Positions 39,405-51,503 of a DNA stretch of 64,000 nucleotides are shown one piece after another (the stretch's first letter is position 1; every line of letters starts with the position of its first letter). The notes under the pieces were generated by a model that saw only the letters and a list, made by a program, of their open reading frames with translations, was not told the DNA's origin and did not search any database. The position numbers were made by a program, and so were the translations under genes. Source of the DNA: an uncultured Tateyamaria sp. (lineage in GTDB: Bacteria; Pseudomonadota; Alphaproteobacteria; Rhodobacterales; Rhodobacteraceae); NCBI RefSeq assembly GCF_947504105.1, contig NZ_CANNGP010000005.1:116443-180442 (forward strand), given 5' to 3'.

Positions 39405-39729
39405 TTCTCGACAGTCACTTTATGGTTTTCTGGATCAAAAGCCTGTCAATTTGACATAATAATACAACTTCCGCGACGGCATTTGAAATTTTTGACCATC
39501 AGGTAAGGAATCCCCCACTTTGCTAACGTGGGGTAAATTTGGCATTGTACTCATGTTCCGTGAGTGGTGGCTTTAGCCAGGGAACAGCGAAGCGGACCTC
39601 TCGCAATTACGAGGGCTCTACGTTTCGACCGGTTCTTCCGGACCCGGCTCGCCTGTGTATTGATCAGCAGGTGGGTCGGATTTGTAGCGTCCACGTGTCT
39701 CATCCCCGTGGCCAAGGACGCCGACAAAC

Positions 39730-39763
39730 GGACGGGATTGCGCCCCCAAACGCGATCCCGTCC
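39730..39763 (-). terminator. Strong hairpin downstream of pip
   Basis: GGACGGGATTGCG / CGCGATCCCGTCC, 13-bp stem with one wobble, 8-nt loop, 11 bp past the pip stop. Confidence 0.6.
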
Positions 39764-39773
39764 ACCCCCGTAT

Positions 39774-40691
39774 TCAAACTGCCAAAGAATCCATCGCAGA
39801 CCGAATGGCGTCGGTCATCTCACAATCCAGAGCCGAATGGCATGTACCGCCTAACACCTGCAGGCTTGCAGTCGGCCAGGCTTGTTTCAATTCCCATGGT
39901 GCACGCAGAGGGCAGGATGGATCGAACCGGCTGTGGATCATGGTGCAGGGGATATGCGCGATGGTTGGGACGCCGCGCAGCAATTGATCATCCTCCATCC
40001 ACGGACCTTGAGCGAAGTAATGTGTGACAATCCGAGCAAAGCCCAGCCGAAAGGTGGGGTCGGCATAGCGTGACCCCGGGGCATGAATGTCACCACCGAA
40101 GATGCCCGTCACCCACTGACACCAGCCATCCGCCGCAGACTGGGCGTGCACCGGATCACGCAATAGCCCGGCATAGGCGCGGATCCGTTCCCGCGTTGCT
40201 GCAGGTTGGCTGCTAACCTCAGGCACTTGCGCGCAAAAAGCTTTGTAAGCTTCGGGAAATATGTTCCCTACGTGTCCGTAAAGCCAACACAAGTCCCGCT
40301 CAGTCGTTGTCGCGACTCCCGCCAAAACCATAGCACGCACGCGCGCCGGATAGGCCTGCGCATAGGCCAGTGCCAGCGTCGATCCCCATGATCCGCCGAA
40401 CAGCACCCACGCTTCCACGCCCAGATGTCTGCGCAGCGCTTCAATGTCCGCGATCAGATGAGGCGTCGTGTTGGCCTTTAACGCATCAAGCGTCTCCGAC
40501 GCCACGGGCGTCGACCGACCGCAGCCGCGTTGATCCAGCAGCGTCACGCGGTATCGCGACAAATCGAAGAGATCGTAGTGGTCGGGCTTGCAGCCAGACC
40601 CGGGGCCACCATGCAATACCAAGGCGTCGACGCCCTGCCCGGCCTGTTCGAACCAAAGCCGATGACCCTCTCCGACATCCAGCACAGGCAT
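39774..40691 (-). CDS. pip: Prolyl iminopeptidase (alpha/beta hydrolase)
   Basis: HGGPGSGC, LLDQRGCGRS, FGGSWGSTLALAYAQ motifs. Confidence 0.87.
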   Translation of the reverse strand: MPVLDVGEGHRLWFEQAGQGVDALVLHGGPGSGCKPDHYDLFDLSRYRVTLLDQRGCGRSTPVASETLDALKANTTPHLIADIEALRRHLGVEAWVLFGGSWGSTLALAYAQAYPARVRAMVLAGVATTTERDLCWLYGHVGNIFPEAYKAFCAQVPEVSSQPAATRERIRAYAGLLRDPVHAQSAADGWCQWVTGIFGGDIHAPGSRYADPTFRLGFARIVTHYFAQGPWMEDDQLLRGVPTIAHIPCTMIHSRFDPSCPLRAPWELKQAWPTASLQVLGGTCHSALDCEMTDAIRSAMDSLAV

Positions 40692-40706
40692 CTCCCCTCC
40701 AAAGCA

Positions 40707-40735
40707 AAACGGCGCGCCCCATGGACGCGCCGTTT
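40707..40735 (-). terminator. Terminator downstream of tsf
   Basis: AAACGGCGCG / CGCGCCGTTT stem; minus strand continues TTTTGCTTT. Confidence 0.7.
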
Positions 40736-40757
40736 CAAACTCAATGCAAGGGAAAGA

Positions 40758-41633
40758 TCAGCCCTGAGCGGCTTTCGCAACCTCGGCTGCAAAGTCTTCC
40801 TTCTCGACTTCGATGCCTTCGCCCACTTCCAGACGGGCAAAGCCAGTGATCGTGGCACCAGCCTCTTTGGCGGCAGCCTCGACAGTCAGATCGGGGTTCA
40901 CAACAAAGGCTTGGTTCAACAGGGTTGATTCGCCGACGAACTTCTTCATCCGGCCAACGATCATCTTCTCGATAACCTGCTCTGGCTTGCCGCTTTCGCG
41001 AGCAATATCCATCTGAACCTGCTTTTCCTTCTCGATCACGGCGGGGTCCATGTCGGCTTCGGACAAAGCGGCAGGGTTCACAGCCGCGATATGCATCGCA
41101 ACCTGCTTGCCGAACGCCTCATCACCGCCATCCATGGCAACCAGAACGCCGATCTTGCCCATGCCGACAGTCGCGGCATTGTGGACGTAGGATACAACCG
41201 TACCGCCCGAGATCTTCTCCATGCGGCGCACGCTCATGTTTTCACCGATGGTGGCGATCTTGTCGGTCACCACATCGGCCACGGACTTGCCACCCATGTC
41301 GGCAGCAACCAATGCTTCGACATCGTCAACACCCAGAGCGGTAGTGGCGATACCCGACACCATCTCCTGGAATTCGGCATTCTTGCCAACAAAGTCGGTT
41401 TCCGAGTTCACTTCAACCGCGACGCCAGTGCCACCGTCCACAACGACGGCAACCAGACCTTCGGCAGCCGTCCGGCCCGATTTCTTGGCAGCCTTCGCTA
41501 GACCCTTGGTGCGCAGCCAGTCGACAGCGGCTTCCATGTCGCCACCGGTTTCGGTCAACGCTTTTTTCGCGTCCATCATGCCCGCGCCGGTGCTGTCGCG
41601 CAGTTCTTTCACCAATGCTGCTGTGATTGCCAT
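40758..41633 (-). CDS. tsf: Elongation factor Ts
   Basis: [36 protein letters not shown]. Confidence 0.95.
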   Translation of the reverse strand: MAITAALVKELRDSTGAGMMDAKKALTETGGDMEAAVDWLRTKGLAKAAKKSGRTAAEGLVAVVVDGGTGVAVEVNSETDFVGKNAEFQEMVSGIATTALGVDDVEALVAADMGGKSVADVVTDKIATIGENMSVRRMEKISGGTVVSYVHNAATVGMGKIGVLVAMDGGDEAFGKQVAMHIAAVNPAALSEADMDPAVIEKEKQVQMDIARESGKPEQVIEKMIVGRMKKFVGESTLLNQAFVVNPDLTVEAAAKEAGATITGFARLEVGEGIEVEKEDFAAEVAKAAQG

Positions 41634-41661
41634 CTCTTGGCTCTCCTCAAATAGGTATGGG

Positions 41662-41687
41662 GTGCGGCAGGGCTTAGCCCGCCGCAC
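41662..41687 (-). terminator. rpsB-tsf intercistronic hairpin
   Basis: GTGCGGC-a-GGGC-tta-GCCC-GCCGCAC. Confidence 0.55.
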
Positions 41688-41707
41688 ATGTCAGATGTGT
41701 GACAGGC

Positions 41708-42508
41708 TTAGCTTTCAGCAGGCGCTTCGGCGGCTGCTTCTGCTGCAGGGGCCTCTTCGGCCACAGCTTCTTCAACCGGAGCCTCTTCCATGGCACCCAG
41801 GTCAACACCAGCCGCACCCAGTTGAGCACTCATGCCGTCAAGTGCCGCGCGCGATGCCAGATCGCAATACAGCGAAATGGCACGGGCCGCGTCGTCGTTG
41901 CCAGGGATGATGTAATCGACACCATCAGGCGAGCAGTTGGTGTCGACCACAGCCACGACCGGGATGCCCAGCTTGTTGGCCTCGGCCACGGCCAGAGCCT
42001 CTTTTTTGACGTCGATGACGAACAGCAGGTCAGGACGACCGCCCATCTCGCGGATACCGCCCAGCGAGGCTTGCAGTTTGCCCTGGTCACGTTCCATGCC
42101 AAGACGCTCTTTCTTGGTCAGGCCTTCGAACCCGTTCTCGGACTGCTCATCAATCGCCTTCAGGCGGTTGATGGATTGCGACACGGTCTGCCAGTTGGTC
42201 AGCGTGCCACCCAGCCAACGGTGGTTCATATAATACTGTGCACATTTCTCGGCCGCATCCGCGATGGGTTGTGCCGCCTGACGCTTGGTGCCAACGAACA
42301 GAACGCGACCGCCTTTTGCAACGGTGTCACGCACCGCTTGCAGGGCCTGGTCCAGCATAGGAACCGTCTGTGTCAGGTCCATGATGTGAATGCCGTTGCG
42401 CGCGCCATAGATGAAGGGCGACATGCGCGGGTTCCAGCGCTGTGTCTGGTGACCAAAATGTACGCCTGCTTCGAGCAGCTGGCGCATGGAGAACTCGGGA
42501 AGAGCCAT
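41708..42508 (-). CDS. rpsB: 30S ribosomal protein S2
   Basis: [38 protein letters not shown]. Confidence 0.96.
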   Translation of the reverse strand: MALPEFSMRQLLEAGVHFGHQTQRWNPRMSPFIYGARNGIHIMDLTQTVPMLDQALQAVRDTVAKGGRVLFVGTKRQAAQPIADAAEKCAQYYMNHRWLGGTLTNWQTVSQSINRLKAIDEQSENGFEGLTKKERLGMERDQGKLQASLGGIREMGGRPDLLFVIDVKKEALAVAEANKLGIPVVAVVDTNCSPDGVDYIIPGNDDAARAISLYCDLASRAALDGMSAQLGAAGVDLGAMEEAPVEEAVAEEAPAAEAAAEAPAES

Positions 42509-42748
42509 GTGCTTTATCCTTTTCCGGTTTTCGCCTTGCCCGGGGTATCAGCGCATATGCACCAACCGGTGGACATCTGGGGATGTCTCCCCCATCTGCC
42601 CGCCCCGAACTGCGGAGTTGTGCGCGCCGATTATGCCAACCGTCCCGAAATGGCAAGCCCCAATCGCCAGCATGCATAGGGCTCAGGAAAATTGCGAGCA
42701 CATCAGCCACCTGCGCCTGAAAACGGTGTCGCGCTCAAGCGCGTCCTT

Positions 42749-42780
42749 CGGGTCACCCAACTACCGGGTCACCCAACTAC
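42749..42780. repeat. Two perfect tandem copies of a 16-bp unit upstream of rpsB
   Basis: CGGGTCACCCAACTAC repeated head to tail. Confidence 0.8.
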
Positions 42781-42904
42781 AGTATCTGGTGGACAATAGG
42801 TGATCTGTCATAGGCCGATGCATCCCCCGCGCATGGAGGGCACTAGGGGTGACAGGCGAAACAGCCTGCGGCAGTTCTGCATCCCGCGCAACAAAAGGTT
42901 AAAT

Positions 42905-43768
42905 TCAAGCGCCATCGTTTACCTTGCGTTGACTGGTCGCAGGCTCATGACTGTTCAGCACCGCAATCTCGGCGGCGGCTGCCAATGCCTTGCGGTCCGC
43001 AAAATCCGACACGGCCAAAGGCGGATGATAGATCACTTCGACCCGCCCTTGTCGCGGCAGGGCAAGCGTAGCCAACAAATGCGTGCCAAACCCCATGTCG
43101 CCCCACCAGCCATAGGTGCGCAGATCACGCCCTTGCGGCGCGTGATATACAACGGTGACGGGCTGCACATACAGATGTGGGTGCAAGTCCTCGGCAAAGA
43201 ACGATGCAAAGAGCGATGCAAAGAGCGTGGTCTTGAATGGCAACACACGCAACCCATCGGTGCTGGTGCCTTCGGGAAAGAACAACAGGCGCTGACCGGC
43301 AAGCAGCCGTTCCTGAAACAGTTCTGTCTGGATTCGCGCAGCCCGTGGATCACGCGCAATAAACAACGTACCCGTAGCGCGGGCCAGTGTTCCGATGCCG
43401 GGCCAGCCCGCCACTTCGGATTTCGATACGAAATAGATGCGATCCGCCGCATTCAGAACAAAGATGTCCAACCATGACGAATGGTTTGCCACGATTGCAC
43501 CCCGCCCCTTCATCGGCTTCCCCGTGCGCACATAGGATAGACCCAGCCAGAACAGCGACAGACGGCACACCACCTGTGTGATCCAGGGTGTCCAGGGACG
43601 CGCCAGTCCAAAAAACGGGCGCTCGATCAGACGTACGGGTAAAAGCAGTGCCAATCCGACAAAGATGATCAACATGATCCCGATCCCACGCCAAAGGACG
43701 CGCAAAACCGCCATTTTCCCCCGCACCACATGATCAGGTGGCGGTGCACCATCCCACGTCATGTTCAT
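42905..43768 (-). CDS. olsA: Lysophospholipid/lyso-ornithine lipid O-acyltransferase
   Basis: PlsC motifs (VANHSSWLDIFVL, FPEGTSTDG); overlaps olsB-like gene. Confidence 0.8.
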   Translation of the reverse strand: MNMTWDGAPPPDHVVRGKMAVLRVLWRGIGIMLIIFVGLALLLPVRLIERPFFGLARPWTPWITQVVCRLSLFWLGLSYVRTGKPMKGRGAIVANHSSWLDIFVLNAADRIYFVSKSEVAGWPGIGTLARATGTLFIARDPRAARIQTELFQERLLAGQRLLFFPEGTSTDGLRVLPFKTTLFASLFASFFAEDLHPHLYVQPVTVVYHAPQGRDLRTYGWWGDMGFGTHLLATLALPRQGRVEVIYHPPLAVSDFADRKALAAAAEIAVLNSHEPATSQRKVNDGA

Positions 43769-44598
43769 GAAACGGCTCCATAAATTCGCCTCTGGCGCTC
43801 AGACATGGCAGCGGTGTCCATCATCAAACACACGTCCGTTGTGTTAAAGGCATGATCGACATAGGCCCCCTCGCCCACGACACCACCAAGGCGTAGGTAA
43901 GCTTTGATCAGCGCAGGCATTTCCACCATAGCCGCGCGACGATCGATCTGGTCTTCGGGCATCAGGTTCATCGTGGCCGCATGCGGCGCGCGCGCCGTCA
44001 CACGAAGTGTCTCGGGCGCAAGGTGGCGATGGTGGAGCAGCGACAACGGCTGTGCCAAGGCCTGCACATCCGTTCCGTGAAACGACGCAACACCAAACAT
44101 GATGTCGATCTTATGCTCGGCAACGTATGCAGCAAGCCCATTCCAAAGATGATACATCGCGGGGCCACCACGATAGTCGCGGTGCACACAGGATCGGCCC
44201 AGTTCCAACAATCGTCGACCCGTGGCCCGCAGCCGCGCCAAATCATATTCATCCTCGGAATAGAATTGCCCTGCAGCCTCGGCCCGTTCAGCCCGTAGCA
44301 TGCGGTAGACGGCAACGACCCCGCCCACCGCGTCGTCATGCAGGATGAGATGATCAAAGAAGGGATCAAAACGATCGCATTCAAGGCCCGCATCGTGGTC
44401 GACCATCACGCCACCACCGCCCAACTCACGCACAAATACATCATAGCGCAACGCCTGCGCCGCCCGCAGGTCGTCTGGGTCGTTCACAAGGCTTACGCGA
44501 AATTCAGGGTCTTTGGTCGGGCTCATCGCGGGCGGTGTAGCGGCATATCCTGGAAAAGTGTAGAGATCCGGTCGGTATGCGACCAGAGGTTGCAACAC
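43765..44598 (-). CDS. olsB: L-ornithine N-alpha-acyltransferase-like GNAT protein
   Basis: OlsB/hemolysin-like pattern (LRYDVFVRELGG, LELGRSCVHRDYRGGPAMYHLWNGLAAYV). Confidence 0.82.
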   Translation of the reverse strand: MLQPLVAYRPDLYTFPGYAATPPAMSPTKDPEFRVSLVNDPDDLRAAQALRYDVFVRELGGGGVMVDHDAGLECDRFDPFFDHLILHDDAVGGVVAVYRMLRAERAEAAGQFYSEDEYDLARLRATGRRLLELGRSCVHRDYRGGPAMYHLWNGLAAYVAEHKIDIMFGVASFHGTDVQALAQPLSLLHHRHLAPETLRVTARAPHAATMNLMPEDQIDRRAAMVEMPALIKAYLRLGGVVGEGAYVDHAFNTTDVCLMMDTAAMSERQRRIYGAVS

Positions 44599-44620
44599 GT
44601 TAAGGTTTCAGAAAGGATGA

Positions 44621-44803
44621 TCAGGCATCAAAGACCGGGATTAAGGCAATCCGTGTCCCATCGATCACCACCTTGCCCTCATTGGGAAAATTCACGGTGA
44701 CCTTGGCTGCTACGTTGCTTTGGACCTGTCCAATGCCCCAATCGTCGTATTGGGGGTGACGCACCAACATGCCGGGGGCCAGAATGGCGTTCAGATCTTC
44801 CAT
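44621..44803 (-). CDS. DUF3553-domain small protein
   Basis: LAPGMLVRHPQYDDWGIGQVQSNVAAKVTVNFPNEGKVVI. Confidence 0.8.
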   Translation of the reverse strand: MEDLNAILAPGMLVRHPQYDDWGIGQVQSNVAAKVTVNFPNEGKVVIDGTRIALIPVFDA

Positions 44804-44842
44804 TTACGGCCCTCTACTACTTTTTCACCTGGGGGGCCGCTG

Positions 44843-45436
44843 ATGGGCCAAAGCAATATCAACTTGGCTGCATTGATCGGCAGCCGCATCTGTCATGATC
44901 TCATATCGCCAATCGGGGCCATCAACAACGGTCTGGAATTGCTCGGCATGTCCGATGGGCACGAGGGCCCGGAACTTGATCTGATTTCTGAAAGCGTGGG
45001 CAACGCAAGCGCACGCATCCGGTTCTTTCGCATTGCTTACGGCGCAGCAAGTGACCAACTCTTGGGCCGGGCCGAGATCGTATCGATCCTGTCGGACAGC
45101 ATGCGCGGCGAACGCCTGAAAGTCGTCTATGGTCCGCTTGACCCGCAACCACGCTGGGCGGTGCGCATGGCCTTTCTTGCGGTGCAGTGCCTGGAAACTG
45201 CCCTGCCTTATGGCGGGCGGATCGAGATAGCGTGCAGCAACGGCGCTTGGGACATCGTTGGGCATTCCACGAAACAAAGTATCGATGCGTCGCTTTGGGG
45301 CCTTCTAATGGGCGATGTCATCGACGACCTGGCGCCAGCACATGTACAATTTGCTCTATTGCCCGCAGTAGCGGCGGACGCAAAGCGAACGCTGAAAACC
45401 GAAACTCTGCCAGAGCGGCTTACGATCAGGTTTTAA
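44843..45436 (+). CDS. chpT: Histidine phosphotransferase ChpT-like
   Basis: [30 protein letters not shown] 44843 favoured over 44720. Confidence 0.82.
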   Translation: MGQSNINLAALIGSRICHDLISPIGAINNGLELLGMSDGHEGPELDLISESVGNASARIRFFRIAYGAASDQLLGRAEIVSILSDSMRGERLKVVYGPLDPQPRWAVRMAFLAVQCLETALPYGGRIEIACSNGAWDIVGHSTKQSIDASLWGLLMGDVIDDLAPAHVQFALLPAVAADAKRTLKTETLPERLTIRF

Positions 45437-46698
45437 CTCCGTACAGTTCCGTCACCGCGCACCAGATACTTGAAACTGGTCAATTGCGCTGCACCCACCG
45501 GTCCGCGTGCGTGCATCTTGCCCGTCGCGATGCCGATCTCCGCCCCCATACCGAACTCGCCCCCATCCGCAAACTGGGTCGAGGCGTTGTGCATCAGGAT
45601 CGCACTGTCGAGTTCGTTGAAAAACTGGGCAACAGCGCCTGCATCCTCGGTCAGGATACAATCCGTGTGATTTGAGCCATGGGTGCGGATGTGCTCAATC
45701 GCGGCATCAATTCCGGGAACCACGCGTGCCGCGATATCCATATCCAGATATTCCTTGCCCCAGTCGCCATCAGTTGCGGCCAACACGCCTTCGATGGTTT
45801 GAAGCTCCAGATCGGCATGGACACGCACGCCCGCGCCCATCAACGCGCGAACGACCCCTTGACCAATGGTGGGCGCGACATCCTGATGGATCAACAAACA
45901 CTCGGCGGCTCCACAAATGCCTGTGCGCCGTGTCTTGGCGTTCAACACGACCTTGAGCACTTTCTCGGGATCCGCATGCTTGTCGATGTAGATGTGCACG
46001 ATCCCTTCGAGGTGGGCAAAGACTGGCACCCGTGCCTCCCGTTGCACAAGGCCGACAAGGCCCTTGCCGCCGCGGGGGACGATGACATCAATCGTGTCGG
46101 TCATGGTCAGCATCTCGCTAACCGCGGCGCGGTCGCGCGTCGGCACCAACTGAACAGCATCCTCGGGCAGGCCCGCATCGCGCAAGCCAGCTTGCAGGGC
46201 GGCGTGGATCGCACCAGATGAATGAAAGCTCTCAGATCCACCGCGCAAGATGACTGCATTCCCGGCCTTGAGGCACAACGCACCAGCATCCGCCGTCACA
46301 TTGGGGCGGCTTTCATAAACAACGCCCACCACACCCAAAGGCGTGCGGACGCGCTGGATGTTCAGCCCCGTAGGTTGCGTCCATTCCGCCAGCACCTCAC
46401 CCACCGGATCGGACTGCTCAGCCACAGCACGCAGGCCGTCGACAATCCTGCGGATGCGGTCTTCGTCCAGTCGCAAGCGATCCATCATGGCATCGGACAA
46501 GCCCTTGTTCCGACCAAATTCCATGTCCAGTGCGTTGGCGGCGATGATTGCATCACGGCTGTTCCAGACATGCTCCGCAGCGCTGACAAGAGCGGCATGC
46601 TTACGCTCGGCATTGGCAAAGGCAAGTATCGCCGAGGCGGATTTTGCGCGAATGCCGATATCGACCATCAATGCGGGAATGTCGGCGAAGTCTTTCAT
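45433..46698 (-). CDS. proA: Gamma-glutamyl phosphate reductase
   Basis: [28 protein letters not shown]; next to proB. Confidence 0.94.
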   Translation of the reverse strand: MKDFADIPALMVDIGIRAKSASAILAFANAERKHAALVSAAEHVWNSRDAIIAANALDMEFGRNKGLSDAMMDRLRLDEDRIRRIVDGLRAVAEQSDPVGEVLAEWTQPTGLNIQRVRTPLGVVGVVYESRPNVTADAGALCLKAGNAVILRGGSESFHSSGAIHAALQAGLRDAGLPEDAVQLVPTRDRAAVSEMLTMTDTIDVIVPRGGKGLVGLVQREARVPVFAHLEGIVHIYIDKHADPEKVLKVVLNAKTRRTGICGAAECLLIHQDVAPTIGQGVVRALMGAGVRVHADLELQTIEGVLAATDGDWGKEYLDMDIAARVVPGIDAAIEHIRTHGSNHTDCILTEDAGAVAQFFNELDSAILMHNASTQFADGGEFGMGAEIGIATGKMHARGPVGAAQLTSFKYLVRGDGTVRS

Positions 46699-46710
46699 GG
46701 ATCACGTCCT

Positions 46711-46772
46711 TTTTCAGGCGGTGCGCCGCAGATCAATGTGCCTCCGGCGGTCGTATTTATAGTCAGAAGAAG
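46711..46772 (+). repeat. Intergenic hairpin plus conserved tail, copy 3
   Basis: Tail GTCGTATTTATAGTCAGAAGAAG (46750-46772) matches copy 1 tail at 20/23 positions. Confidence 0.55.
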
Positions 46773-46773
46773 A

Positions 46774-48938
<2,165 letters not shown>

Positions 48939-49481
48939 TCAGAGTTTGCGACTATAGGTCCATGTGGGCACGGTCGCATCGCGCGCGACCGAAAACCCTT
49001 CGGCGTCGCCCAAATACTCAAAACCACAATGCGTCAACACGCGAGCCGAGGCCGGATTGTCCTGAAACACGCTGGCAAACATCGTGGCGTTGTTCATCGG
49101 GTTTGCGTCAACAAGGGCCTGAACCGCATCGGACGCAAGCCCGGTGTTCCAGAAATACGGGGCGACCCAATATCCGACCTCGGATTGGTTGCGATCCATC
49201 CGCGTCAACGAGATCAGGCCCATTATTTCGGCGCCACCGGATTTGAGTCCATCCATGGCCCATACGTCTTCCTCACGTTCATCTGCCATGGCACGTGCCA
49301 AAAAAGCTTCGGTCATGCCCGGTGGGATGGGATGTGGGATGGATTGCGTGTTGCGGGCCACACGCAGATCGCTCGTGTACATCTCGATCAACCCCATGTC
49401 TGACCGGCGCAGCGGGCGCAGTACAAAGCGCTCTGTTTCGATCACATCCTGGGTCACGATTTTTTCCATCTCCACAGTCAT
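48939..49481 (-). CDS. GNAT acetyltransferase, RimJ/RimL-like
   Basis: ETERFVLRPLRRSDMGLIEMY; EVGYWVAPYFWNTGLASDAVQALVD. Confidence 0.85.
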   Translation of the reverse strand: MTVEMEKIVTQDVIETERFVLRPLRRSDMGLIEMYTSDLRVARNTQSIPHPIPPGMTEAFLARAMADEREEDVWAMDGLKSGGAEIMGLISLTRMDRNQSEVGYWVAPYFWNTGLASDAVQALVDANPMNNATMFASVFQDNPASARVLTHCGFEYLGDAEGFSVARDATVPTWTYSRKL

Positions 49482-50080
49482 GTCCCTCCTCCAAACAAAA
49501 CAAAAAGAACCGACGCGACTGTCAGGGCCGCGAGGCAATACATCAAATAAGGTTCCGCAGACGTTCCTGCGAGGGTTCGCGCAATACGATCACCCGCAAG
49601 TGTCCAAAGTGGGTGCAAAAGCACCTGTGTCGTCAGCAATATTCCACCAATCGTTGCCGTAGCGATAACGGGATCGGTCCCAGGTGTCACAAAACCTGTG
49701 AAACCCGCCACAATCATTGCCCATGCTTTCGGGTTTAGAGGATGCACGATGAGACCCGCCAGAAATCCGGGAGCATCGACCGCCGGACCGGATACGCCGA
49801 GACGCAATTGAGAGACCTTCCAAGCCAACCAAATAATATAGACGGCTGATACCCACTTCAGTGTTTCAAAAACCCATGGTGCACGAGCGGCCAGTTCCAT
49901 CAAACCAAATCCAACAGGCCAAATGATGAACTGTTTGCCGAGTGCGACGCCCGCCACGAATGGCAAGGCGGCACGGAAACCATACCGTGCCCCTGTTGCC
50001 AGAAGCGCCATGTTCGCAGGGCCCGGTGTTCCAACCTGACTGGCCGCAAACACCGCAAAGGACATCGCCGCGACGCTCAT
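49478..50080 (-). CDS. LysE/RhtB-family exporter
   Basis: GTPGPANMALLATGARYGFRAALPFVAGVALG. Confidence 0.87.
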   Translation of the reverse strand: MSVAAMSFAVFAASQVGTPGPANMALLATGARYGFRAALPFVAGVALGKQFIIWPVGFGLMELAARAPWVFETLKWVSAVYIIWLAWKVSQLRLGVSGPAVDAPGFLAGLIVHPLNPKAWAMIVAGFTGFVTPGTDPVIATATIGGILLTTQVLLHPLWTLAGDRIARTLAGTSAEPYLMYCLAALTVASVLFVLFGGGT

Positions 50081-50628
50081 GATAAACGCATCAGATCGCG
50101 GTCGATCAGACCCATGATCAGATCATCGTGCCACTCCGCCTCAATCAACGCCGACTCGCGTTCACGTCCCTCGACGACAAACCCCACTTTTTTGTAGGCG
50201 GCAATAGCGCGGGCGTTGAATGCCAGCACCCGACAACCCAACCGGTGTAACCCCATGTCATCGAATGCATGCGCGCCCAGCAGGCGCATTGCTTCGGTGC
50301 CATACCCCTGCCCCAAAGCATTGGGATCGAGGATGCCGATACCAATGAGGGCCCGCTTGTCGGCGCGGTTGATCATGTGCAGACGGATGGCGCCTAACAA
50401 GACACCATCGACGTCAATCACCCAAGCGTGGCGGTCCTCTTGCTGTGCAGCCACCCATGCCTCTGCAGCATCGCGGGTGATATCCCGCACCTGCCCTGGA
50501 TCCCCCCCAAACATCTTGACGATGTCCGGGGTGTTTCCCAACGCAAAACGTGCATCGACATCACCTGGAACCACGTCGCGGAGCACAACGCGTGGACCGC
50601 GCAGCACCTGTTTGGTTGACTCGGTCAT
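50077..50628 (-). CDS. GNAT acetyltransferase, RimJ/RimL-like
   Basis: LRGPRVVLRDVVPGDVDARF; GIGILDPNALGQGYGTEAMRLLGAHAFDDMGLHRLGCRVLAFNARAIAAYKKVGF. Confidence 0.87.
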   Translation of the reverse strand: MTESTKQVLRGPRVVLRDVVPGDVDARFALGNTPDIVKMFGGDPGQVRDITRDAAEAWVAAQQEDRHAWVIDVDGVLLGAIRLHMINRADKRALIGIGILDPNALGQGYGTEAMRLLGAHAFDDMGLHRLGCRVLAFNARAIAAYKKVGFVVEGRERESALIEAEWHDDLIMGLIDRDLMRLS

Positions 50629-51128
50629 GCCTGCGTCTCCCACATGCTTTGGGTCAAGACCATACGCTGCAGCACGTGACAGTCGCCTGTCGCCGGGCTG
50701 CGCACCTGTTCTTGCGATGTCCGGAGAAAACCCAACTTTTCCAGCACATGGCGCGAGCGCGCATTCTCAGCAAAATAGCCGCTCTGCAACTCTGAGTGAC
50801 CTTGATTGAAATGGCGTTCGATCATTGCCCTGCATGCTTCGGACGCATATCCGCGGCCCCAATGGTTCTTGCCAAACCAATAGCCGAGTTGGCTCTCCGT
50901 CCCGATGCACCCCACAAGCTGTGTACCTGCACAAACGACAAACACGTTTCCGTTCCCACTTTGGACCGCGTCAATGAACTCTCTCGCATCAGACAGCCCA
51001 TAAGGGTGTGGCGCGCGCGTCAGCCAGCGGGACACCTCTAGATCACCAACCTGCGCAGCAATATTCGCCGCATCCTCTTTCCGAGGCGCGCGCAGTGTCA
51101 GACGTTCGGTTTTCATAAGGCCTGTCAT
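50625..51128 (-). CDS. GNAT acetyltransferase, RimJ/RimL-like
   Basis: KTERLTLRAPRKEDAANIA; LGYWFGKNHWGRGYASEACRAMI. Confidence 0.86.
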   Translation of the reverse strand: MTGLMKTERLTLRAPRKEDAANIAAQVGDLEVSRWLTRAPHPYGLSDAREFIDAVQSGNGNVFVVCAGTQLVGCIGTESQLGYWFGKNHWGRGYASEACRAMIERHFNQGHSELQSGYFAENARSRHVLEKLGFLRTSQEQVRSPATGDCHVLQRMVLTQSMWETQA

Positions 51129-51167
51129 CAGACCCTCCTCGCTGTTGGCGGGGGACGGAAACGAAAA

Positions 51168-51193
51168 AGGGACCGGCGTTTCCGCCGATCCCT
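51168..51193 (-). terminator. Terminator downstream of rpmA
   Basis: AGGGACCGGCG-tttc-CGCCGATCCCT; minus strand continues TTTTTCGTTT. Confidence 0.75.
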
Positions 51194-51221
51194 GATTTTG
51201 TCAAAACCTTCCGGGTACGGC

Positions 51222-51491
51222 TTATTCAGCAGCCTCCGCGGCTGGGAGCACGGAAATAAACGTGCGACCCTTGAGGCCTTTGTGGAATGTGACGGCGCCA
51301 TCGACAGTCGCAAAGATCGTGTGATCTTTACCCATGCCTACGCCTTCGCCCGGCCAAAACTTGGTGCCGCGCTGACGCACGATGATGTTGCCGGGGATGG
51401 CCGCTTGGCCACCATAGAGTTTCACGCCAAGACGGCGGCCAGCGGAGTCGCGACCGTTACGGGACGAACCGCCTGCTTTTTTATGTGCCAT
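51222..51491 (-). CDS. rpmA: 50S ribosomal protein L27
   Basis: [29 protein letters not shown]. Confidence 0.96.
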   Translation of the reverse strand: MAHKKAGGSSRNGRDSAGRRLGVKLYGGQAAIPGNIIVRQRGTKFWPGEGVGMGKDHTIFATVDGAVTFHKGLKGRTFISVLPAAEAAE

Positions 51492-51503
51492 GCGTCTCTC
51501 TCC

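Noticed and set aside
39539-40027. 162-aa + ORF between a histidine phosphatase and pip
   Set aside because: Composition unlike protein, runs into pip antisense and through a strong terminator hairpin.
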